Shown here one piece after another: positions 1-5,103 of a stretch of DNA of 5,103 nucleotides. The stretch's first letter is position 1. Each line of letters starts with the position of its first letter. This DNA is from Sporosarcina sp. (GTDB taxonomy: Bacteria; Bacillota; Bacilli; Bacillales_A; Planococcaceae). Position numbers and translations under genes: made by a program. The notes beneath the pieces are model-generated. The model was given only the letters and a program-made list of their open reading frames with translations. It searched no databases and was not told the DNA's origin. The stretch is taken from assembly GCA_029263945.1 (NCBI GenBank), contig JARIDM010000050.1, positions 1 through 5,103 on the forward strand. Direction: 5' to 3'.

Positions 1-91
1 CTTGTACCACATCTACTTCAATTGCGTATTCCATATGCATCAACTCAAATATAATCACTTTCATATCTTTTTGCTGAACTTTTTCAGTCAT
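1..91 (-). CDS. cheW: CheW chemotaxis coupling protein, N-terminal part (runs off window)
   Basis: Only the first 30 codons are present; the gene continues past base 1. The reading frame starts at an ATG (91-89) placed 9 nt after an AGGAG and 16 nt after the cheA stop. The visible peptide starts MTEKVQQKDMKVIIFEL and continues with an MEYAIEVDVVQ stretch. This matches the first beta strands of a CheW domain, in which a KxIxF.L strand is followed by a YAI.v..V strand. CheW is a small cytoplasmic SH3-like adaptor that joins chemoreceptors to the P5 domain of CheA in the signalling array. A cheW directly after cheA is the order in the B. subtilis fla/che operon, which strengthens a call resting on few residues. 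Related CheV proteins also begin with a CheW domain, so a CheV-type protein is not formally excluded, but position argues for CheW. Confidence 0.88.
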   Translation of the reverse strand, partial: MTEKVQQKDMKVIIFELMHMEYAIEVDVVQ

Positions 92-100
92 GATTCTTCA

Positions 101-105
101 CTCCT
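101..105 (-). promoter_or_regulatory. Shine-Dalgarno of cheW
   Basis: AGGAG on the minus strand sits 9 nt upstream of the cheW ATG, within the 16-nt gap after the cheA TAG stop. It fixes the cheW start and shows that cheW is translated independently within the operon. Confidence 0.85.
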
Positions 106-107
106 GT

Positions 108-2159
108 CTATTTAATTAGTGAGTTACAATCTACAATCAACGCTACTTGTCCATCACCTAGAATCGTTGCCCCTGAAATAGCAAAGACGCTATTCAGATA
201 GTTTCCTAGACCTTTTAACACAATCTCCTGTTGACCAATGAATGAATCGACAACTAGTCCTGCTAGCTTCTCGCCTTTACGGACAATTACTACAGATTGT
301 AAGTCATCATCTTTCACTTCTTCTGCATGTAGCTCAAAGACATCTTTTAGATCAAGGAGTGGAATAATGCTACCTCTAAAGTCAATGACTTGTTGTGAGT
401 GTGCATTCATAATTTCTGATTTATTAATAATCGCTGTTTCAATAATAGATGTTAATGGAATCGCATAGACTTCCCCGTCTAACTGAACGAGCATAACTGA
501 AATAATCGATAATGTAAGGGGTAATTGGACTTGGAACAATGACCCTTGTCCCTCTTTCGAATCAATTGTGATGGTACCCCCTAATGATTCGATCGTATTT
601 CTTACTACGTCAAGTCCGACACCACGTCCGGATACATCAGAAATTGTTTCTGCTGTAGAGAAACCAGAAGCTAGAATAAGCTCTGCAACTTGGCGGTCTG
701 TCATAAGCGCGCCTTCTTCTTCAAGTACAATTCCATTAGAAATTGCTTTATTCAGTACACGCTCGCGGCTAATGCCTGCACCGTCATCTTCTAGTTCAAT
801 AAAGACATTATTACCAGAGTGATATGCGCTAAGTGTAACCGTTCCAATTTCAGGTTTTCCATTTGCTAGACGTACTTCTGGTGTTTCCACCCCGTGGTCT
901 AATGCATTTCGGATTAAGTGAACAAGCGGATCACCAATTTCATCGATCACTGTGCGGTCAAGTTCTGTTTCAGCACCCACGATTTCTAAATTAACCTTTT
1001 TGTTCAAGTCTCTTGCTAACTGTCGAACCATTGTTGGGAATCGGTTAAAGACCGTTTCAACAGGAATCATACGCATATTCAAGATAATGTTTTGTAAGTC
1101 CCCAGAAACTCTTGTAATTCGCTCAACTGTTTCAGTTAGTTCTGGAAGATGTAATTCCGTTGAAATCGATTGCAAGCGTCCTCTGTCGATGACGAGTTCT
1201 TCGAATAAGTTCATTAAAATATCTAGTCTTTCAATATTTACTCTAATTGTACGATTTGCTGAATGGGCATGATTTGAACGAGCTGGCGATTTAGCGTCAT
1301 TACCTTTTGTTGGCTTTGGCTGTGCGACAACTTCTTTCGTTTCTTCAACAGCCACTTGCGCTTTCTCAACAGGTTTTTCAGCTGTTAAATAGTCCTTCGT
1401 GATTGCTGTCAGAATGACTTCATCTACTTCAGATACTTTCATTAACTTCGCTTTTAGCAATTCAGCATCCTCTTGTGTAATGAGAACAGCTGTAAAGTTT
1501 TGGTCAAAGTTTTCATCTTCTAGATTATCAACAGAAGGAACCGATTTAATAATGTCTCCTGCAGCTTCTAAAATTTCAAATACCATATAAACTCTTGCCG
1601 CTTTAAGCAAGCAATCTTCACGAAGTTTTACAAACACTTCAAATGCAGTATGGCCTTGTTCAACAGATTGTTCAATTACGGTCATTTCAAATTCGTCATA
1701 TTGAAGTACTGTTGAACCCGTAGATTCTGACACAGATGTTGTCACAGCAACTTCTGATTCAGCTTGGTCAACAGAAGTATTTCCTGTTTCAATATCATTC
1801 AACGTTTTCACAAGTTTACTTACGTCTTTTTTACCCGTTCCACCAAGTTCAATATCTAACACCATTTCTTCTAAGTAGCTTACTGATTCAAATACAACGT
1901 CAAGTAAGTTCGCACTTACGTGTAATTTAGAATTTCGAATTGCGTCTAATATATTCTCCATAACGTGCGTTAGATCTGCAATGTCTTCATAGCCCATTGT
2001 TGCTGACATCCCTTTTAAGGTATGTGCAGAGCGAAACACCTCATTCACAATGCTTAGGTCTTCGGGATTTTTTTCAAGTTCAAGAAGATGTTCGTTACAT
2101 GCTTGGAGATGCTCTTTACTTTCATCTAAAAACATTTCTAAATATTGATTTGTATCCAT
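108..2159 (-). CDS. cheA: CheA chemotaxis histidine kinase (full length, 683 aa)
   Basis: Cytoplasmic kinase that autophosphorylates in response to receptors and passes phosphate to CheY and CheB. All five CheA domains are visible. P1 (about 1-120) carries the phospho-accepting His46 in SAHTLKG. P2 (about 150-255) is the response-regulator docking domain, flanked by acidic and Pro/Ala/Lys-rich linkers (about 121-150 and 257-300). P3 (about 300-365) is the dimerisation helix pair. P4 (about 366-550) is the ATP-binding domain, with N box HLIRNALDHG (414-423), G1 DDGAGI (458-463), F box GFST (499-502) and G2 GRGVGLD (511-517). P5 (about 551-683) is the CheW-like regulatory domain. Two ATGs are adjacent (2162 and 2159). 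I take the second because it lies 7 nt from the AAGGGGG ribosome site rather than 4, and it gives the MD-NQYL start of B. subtilis CheA. No key residue is missing. The gene begins 13 nt after cheB. Confidence 0.97.
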   Translation of the reverse strand: MDTNQYLEMFLDESKEHLQACNEHLLELEKNPEDLSIVNEVFRSAHTLKGMSATMGYEDIADLTHVMENILDAIRNSKLHVSANLLDVVFESVSYLEEMVLDIELGGTGKKDVSKLVKTLNDIETGNTSVDQAESEVAVTTSVSESTGSTVLQYDEFEMTVIEQSVEQGHTAFEVFVKLREDCLLKAARVYMVFEILEAAGDIIKSVPSVDNLEDENFDQNFTAVLITQEDAELLKAKLMKVSEVDEVILTAITKDYLTAEKPVEKAQVAVEETKEVVAQPKPTKGNDAKSPARSNHAHSANRTIRVNIERLDILMNLFEELVIDRGRLQSISTELHLPELTETVERITRVSGDLQNIILNMRMIPVETVFNRFPTMVRQLARDLNKKVNLEIVGAETELDRTVIDEIGDPLVHLIRNALDHGVETPEVRLANGKPEIGTVTLSAYHSGNNVFIELEDDGAGISRERVLNKAISNGIVLEEEGALMTDRQVAELILASGFSTAETISDVSGRGVGLDVVRNTIESLGGTITIDSKEGQGSLFQVQLPLTLSIISVMLVQLDGEVYAIPLTSIIETAIINKSEIMNAHSQQVIDFRGSIIPLLDLKDVFELHAEEVKDDDLQSVVIVRKGEKLAGLVVDSFIGQQEIVLKGLGNYLNSVFAISGATILGDGQVALIVDCNSLIK

Positions 2160-2166
2160 CATAATG

Positions 2167-2173
2167 CCCCCTT
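2167..2173 (-). promoter_or_regulatory. Shine-Dalgarno of cheA, overlapping the cheB stop
   Basis: AAGGGGG on the minus strand starts at the last base of the cheB TGA stop. It lies 7 nt from the second of two adjacent ATG codons and 4 nt from the first, so it favours the start at 2159. It differs from the consensus AAGGAGG by one base (G for A), which can still pair as G-U. Confidence 0.75.
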
Positions 2174-3309
2174 CAAATCTTTATAATCTCTTTAATCGTT
2201 GTCGCAATCTCTTGTAAATTAACAATTTCATCTGCAAGTCCGTTATCGACGATTGCTCTAGGCATTCCGTAGACAACACTCGTCTCAGCTGATTCGGCAA
2301 TCGTAATCGTTTCACAATGCTCTTTTAAAGTTCTTATACCTTCCATACCATCGTTGCCCATACCCGTCATGATCACAGTCAGATATTTCAATTCTCGAAT
2401 TTCTGAAGCTGACTCAAACAACACGTTAACAGCTGGTCTGTGCCCTACACGAGGTGGTTCTTCGTCATCAAGATGTGCATAGTAAGTAGCGCCTAATTTT
2501 TTTATTTTTAGATGTTTTCCACCTTTTGCGATATATGCAGTACCATTTTCTAAACGCTCACCATCTTCAGCTTCTTTTACATGTATTTCACAAAAACCAT
2601 CCAGCCGATCTGCCAATGATTTTGTAAAACCTGGTGGCATATGCTGAACAACTAAAATAGGTGCCGCTATATCTTTTGGAATTTTTGTGAGCACCTCTTG
2701 TAGTGCGCGAGGTCCCCCTGTCGATGTACCTATCATAACGAAAAATTTACCTTTTGTGTGGAATTTCTTTACAGAATCCTTATTAGTGATATTTTTCGTT
2801 TTATTTATGTTAATTTTAGTCTTTATCGATGTCTCTATCAGCTTCTCTTTGATGTCAATAGAATCTCTCTTCTGTTGAGGTCTCATTCGTTTCATCATCG
2901 AGATATTCACATTCGATGCTTCAATTACTTTTTCAATAATTTCATCTTTAATATCATGGAGATTTAGAGAAATAGCTCCTCCAGGTTTGGCAATGAAATC
3001 CACCGCCCCGTACTCCATTGCGAGCATTGTGTTCTCTGCACCTTTTTCCGTTGTACTAGAAAGCATTACCACAGGTGTTGGTTGAACAACCATTATCTCT
3101 TGTAAGGCTTCTAGTCCATTCATCATAGGCATTTCAACAACAAGTGTAATCACATCGGGTTTTAACGTTTTTACTTTTTCAATCGCATCTTTTCCGTTGC
3201 GTCCAGTTGCAATGACTTCTAAATCCGGATGCTCATTTAGAAAATCTGTGATTAACTTACGCATAAATGCGGAGTCATCAACGACAAGCACTCTTTTCTT
3301 TTTAGTCAT
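2173..3309 (-). CDS. cheB: CheB receptor methylesterase/deamidase with a D-to-V change at the phosphorylation site (378 aa)
   Basis: CheB removes methyl groups from receptor glutamates (and deamidates glutamines) for adaptation, and is normally switched on by phosphate from CheA. The receiver domain (about 4-125) has the acidic pair D11-D12, the signalling Ser/Thr region LSSTT (83-87) and K108 in IAKPGG. However, the phospho-acceptor position in the usual DVITLDVEMP motif is valine here (TLVVEMP, V57, codon 3139-3141). A long basic, Asn/Ile-rich linker (about 140-188) leads to the methylesterase domain. Its triad is intact: S196 in GTSTGGP, H223 in QHMPPGFT and D320 in TGMGNDG. The enzyme should therefore be catalytically competent but not activatable by the normal route. 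The start is the ATG 7 nt after the flhG stop; an in-frame ATG at 3342, inside flhG, has no ribosome site. The protein is slightly longer than B. subtilis CheB (about 357 aa). Confidence 0.95.
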   Translation of the reverse strand: MTKKKRVLVVDDSAFMRKLITDFLNEHPDLEVIATGRNGKDAIEKVKTLKPDVITLVVEMPMMNGLEALQEIMVVQPTPVVMLSSTTEKGAENTMLAMEYGAVDFIAKPGGAISLNLHDIKDEIIEKVIEASNVNISMMKRMRPQQKRDSIDIKEKLIETSIKTKININKTKNITNKDSVKKFHTKGKFFVMIGTSTGGPRALQEVLTKIPKDIAAPILVVQHMPPGFTKSLADRLDGFCEIHVKEAEDGERLENGTAYIAKGGKHLKIKKLGATYYAHLDDEEPPRVGHRPAVNVLFESASEIRELKYLTVIMTGMGNDGMEGIRTLKEHCETITIAESAETSVVYGMPRAIVDNGLADEIVNLQEIATTIKEIIKI

Positions 3310-3316
3310 AATTAGA

Positions 3317-4183
3317 TTACCCCCGTCCCTTCGCAAACACATTTCTCAATTTTCCAAGAAACCCTATTCTAGATGGTTGGTCGAGCTTTGATTCAACATG
3401 CACAAATTCCGCTGCAAGTGCTGACATTTTTTTTGAAATAGGAGCACTTGGGTAAAGGAGAAGATACGGCTTTTGTGCAAGGACTGCTTTATGCACTGCG
3501 GGATCTTCAGGAAGAAAACCAAGAATTTGGGTTTCTTTCTCTAAAAACTGCCGCATTGCAAACTGTAATCTTGTGACAGTATCGCTCCCATTATCACTTC
3601 TAGATACTCGATTGCCGACAATGTGAAACGCTTTCTCTGGATCTTTTAAATAAATGAATTTCATCATGGAGTAAGCATCCGTAATCGATGTTGGCTCAGT
3701 CGTTGAAATCACAATCACTTCATCTATTGCAACGATGAGTTCAATGGCGCTTTGTGTTGCACCGGCACCCATATCGAATAAGACAAAATCATACTTTTTC
3801 TGTAAATACTCAAACACTTCTATTAAACGTTCGAAAATATTCGGTGACCATTCCATTACTTTATCCAAACCAGATCCACCAGAGATAAAATCTAATCCTT
3901 CGTCTGTGTGGTTAATAATCTCTTCTATTCCCTTGTTTCCTTCTAAGTAATCTTTCAGGCTATTTCGAGCCGTTACACCTAGTAAGATGTGAACATTTCC
4001 CATGCCGATATCCATATCAACGATCACAACTTTTTTTCCACTGGCAATAAGTGCATATGAAAAATTTGTAGAAAAGTTAGATTTACCAACGCCACCTTTT
4101 CCACTTACAACTGCGATAGACCTTGATAACTGTCCTTGTGACTTTAGCATTTTCATCCGTAATGCTTCAGCTTGATCACGCAT
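3317..4183 (-). CDS. flhG: FlhG (YlxH) MinD-type ATPase, flagellar number regulator (288 aa)
   Basis: P-loop ATPase of the MinD/ParA family that works with FlhF to control flagellar number and pattern. The N-terminus carries RDQAEALR (residues 2-9), the DQAxxLR motif known from B. subtilis FlhG to stimulate the FlhF GTPase. Next come the deviant Walker A GKGGVGKS (28-35; K29 and K34), VDMDIGMGN (55-63) and the Walker B/switch II FDMGAG (136-141). The last ~18 residues (FLGKLRNVF, basic) could form the amphipathic membrane-targeting helix found in MinD-like proteins. I chose the ATG at 4183 because a GGAGG lies 9 nt upstream. The ATG at 4192 abuts that site with no spacing, and the one at 4213 has no ribosome site and adds 10 residues before the conserved N-terminus. 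The gene overlaps the flhF end by 8 nt, so the two are probably translationally coupled. Confidence 0.95.
   Translation of the reverse strand: MRDQAEALRMKMLKSQGQLSRSIAVVSGKGGVGKSNFSTNFSYALIASGKKVVIVDMDIGMGNVHILLGVTARNSLKDYLEGNKGIEEIINHTDEGLDFISGGSGLDKVMEWSPNIFERLIEVFEYLQKKYDFVLFDMGAGATQSAIELIVAIDEVIVISTTEPTSITDAYSMMKFIYLKDPEKAFHIVGNRVSRSDNGSDTVTRLQFAMRQFLEKETQILGFLPEDPAVHKAVLAQKPYLLLYPSAPISKKMSALAAEFVHVESKLDQPSRIGFLGKLRNVFAKGRG
3320..3324 (-). promoter_or_regulatory. Shine-Dalgarno of cheB, inside the 3' end of flhG
   Basis: A GGGGG run on the minus strand, formed by the last codons of flhG (CGG GGG before TAA), lies 10 nt upstream of the cheB ATG at 3309. A second purine run, AAGGGA, lies just upstream. 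The site is non-canonical (no GGAGG), but it is the only plausible one and it decides for the start at 3309. Confidence 0.6.
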
Positions 4184-5103
4184 AACGCTCATCCTCCAAC
4201 AGAAGGTATACAAGCTTATCCAACGTGGCGACAGTTAAATCTTCTGGCACCTCTTGGCCATCTGTGTAGTAAGCAACGCCAAGCAAATAATCATTCATCA
4301 AATTAAATACAGCACCAACCGAACTCGTTTCATCCGCTTTTGTGAAAATAAGTTTTTCAATTGAAAAATCTTTAAATTGTTCAATAATTGTTTGCATATC
4401 TTCTTCTTTAGAAGTCATAGAGAGCACTAAAAATGATTCCATATCAAGGGAAAAGTCTATCAATTTGGTCAATTCTTCTACAAATTTAACTTCTTTATAG
4501 TTACGTCCTGCTGTATCGATAAAAACCAAGTCCAACGCTTCAAACTTCTGAATGGCTTTTGCAAAATCTTCTGCACTATAGACGATTTCTACAGGTGCTT
4601 GTAACAAATTTGCATACGTTCTTAGTTGCTCAATGGCAGCGATTCTATATGTATCTGTTGTAATAAAACCAACTTTTTTCTTTTGCGTAAGAAGTGCCTG
4701 CGCAGCAATTTTCGCAATCGTTGTTGTTTTCCCGACACCTGTAGGTCCCAGCACATTAATATATTTATTGTTAAAGGAAATTCCACCAAAGTGCAAGTTA
4801 CCAAACTTTTTCACGAGTAATTCCTTTGCAATTTGACGCTGTTCTTCGGTTGTAAAGTCTGACTTCGTTACTTTCATTTCAGTATAAATCGCATCTGCAA
4901 TTTCAGCGATCAACACGTCAGACAAGTTCTGCTTCTTCAGGTGACTTAAAAGTGGCTGCATTTCATCAGGATACTGCGAAGTCGTTGTTGGGATATGAAT
5001 ATTCTTAAGCAGTTTTTTCATTTCAGCCATTTCTTGCTGTAATTTGTCTGCTGACGCATCTACCGATTTTGTCGTTTGAAACGCGAGCGGTTTATCCACG
5101 ATT
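4176..5103 (-). CDS. flhF: FlhF SRP-type flagellar GTPase, 5' end missing (308 aa visible)
   Basis: FlhF is a GTPase of the signal recognition particle family (with Ffh and FtsY) that acts at the membrane to place and promote flagellar assembly. The visible part has a helical N-domain-like region (about 4790-5010) followed by the G domain. Motifs are the P-loop GPTGVGKTT (4722-4748), then the TTDTYRIAAIEQL stretch typical of SRP GTPases, DTAGRN (4500-4517) and the guanine-specificity TKAD (4332-4343). The C-terminal GQEVPEDL segment is characteristic of the family. The frame is open to the window edge. A GTG at 5099 could be read as a start, but it has no visible ribosome site and the protein would lack the basic N-terminal B domain. 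B. subtilis FlhF is about 366 aa, so roughly 60 or more N-terminal residues lie outside. It is followed by its partner flhG, overlapping by 8 nt. Confidence 0.95.
   Translation of the reverse strand, partial: IVDKPLAFQTTKSVDASADKLQQEMAEMKKLLKNIHIPTTTSQYPDEMQPLLSHLKKQNLSDVLIAEIADAIYTEMKVTKSDFTTEEQRQIAKELLVKKFGNLHFGGISFNNKYINVLGPTGVGKTTTIAKIAAQALLTQKKKVGFITTDTYRIAAIEQLRTYANLLQAPVEIVYSAEDFAKAIQKFEALDLVFIDTAGRNYKEVKFVEELTKLIDFSLDMESFLVLSMTSKEEDMQTIIEQFKDFSIEKLIFTKADETSSVGAVFNLMNDYLLGVAYYTDGQEVPEDLTVATLDKLVYLLLEDERYA
4193..4197 (-). promoter_or_regulatory. Shine-Dalgarno of flhG, inside the 3' end of flhF
   Basis: A consensus GGAGG on the minus strand is embedded in the last codons of flhF, 9 nt upstream of the flhG ATG at 4183. 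It rules out the ATG at 4192, which follows it directly, and sets flhG as starting before flhF ends. Confidence 0.88.

Noticed and set aside
92..107. Possible promoter or terminator between cheA and cheW
   Set aside because: The gap is only 16 nt and is filled by the cheW ribosome site; there is no hairpin with a T-run and no room for a promoter.
568..822. Plus-strand open frame of 84 codons opposite the CheA ATP-binding domain
   Set aside because: Antisense shadow of strongly conserved kinase motifs; Ser/Pro-rich product with no family features.
952..1272. Plus-strand open frame of 106 codons opposite cheA
   Set aside because: It lies wholly antisense to the conserved CheA P3/P4 region, has a Ser-rich low-information product typical of an antisense shadow, and resembles no protein I recognise.
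2687..2967. Two overlapping plus-strand open frames opposite the CheB linker, with hydrophobic Phe/Ile-rich products
   Set aside because: The hydrophobic look comes from reading the AT-rich Lys/Asn linker backwards. The frames overlap each other and are antisense to cheB, so a small membrane protein is not supported.
3310..3342. Longer cheB start at an in-frame ATG at 3342
   Set aside because: No ribosome site precedes it, it would overlap flhG by 26 nt, and the extra residues (MCLRRDGGNLI) are not part of the receiver fold, which begins at MTKKKRVLVVDD.
5097..5099. GTG as a possible start of flhF
   Set aside because: The frame stays open to the window edge, no Shine-Dalgarno can be seen in the remaining bases, and a start here would remove the N-terminal B domain expected in FlhF.

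Overview
The window is a stretch of a Firmicutes (Bacillaceae/Planococcaceae-like) flagellar-chemotaxis operon. Everything is on the minus strand, so transcription runs from high to low coordinates: flhF (5' end cut off by the window edge), flhG, cheB, cheA and the first 30 codons of cheW. This is the gene order of the distal part of the Bacillus subtilis fla/che operon. The AT-rich coding sequence, the strong Shine-Dalgarno sites and protein features such as CheA beginning MD-NQYL with its phospho-histidine at residue 46 support a low-GC Gram-positive relative of Bacillus. The family-level placement is only a guess.

Layout. At 4176-5103 is most of FlhF, the SRP-type GTPase that helps set flagellar number and place. 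At 3317-4183 is FlhG, its MinD-type ATPase partner, which overlaps flhF by 8 nt. At 2173-3309 is CheB, the receptor methylesterase. At 108-2159 is CheA, a full five-domain histidine kinase. At 1-91 is the start of the coupling protein CheW. Gaps between genes are 7-16 nt, each gene has its own Shine-Dalgarno, and I see no internal promoter or terminator. About 97% of the window is coding, and there is no gene-free stretch near 300 bases, no RNA gene, no mobile element and no CRISPR.

How they work together. FlhF and FlhG set where and how many flagella are built. CheW links receptors to CheA. CheA autophosphorylates and passes phosphate to CheY (not in this window) and, normally, to CheB, which then removes methyl groups from receptors for adaptation.

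The point that stands out is in CheB. The receiver-domain aspartate that should accept phosphate from CheA reads as valine (V57, codon GTT at 3139-3141), while every other receiver and methylesterase signature residue I can identify is intact. One base, GAT to GTT, accounts for it. It is either a real phospho-blind CheB, a motility mutation in this strain, or a sequencing error. I found no wholly new system here; apart from this residue the region is an ordinary, well-conserved fla/che segment.
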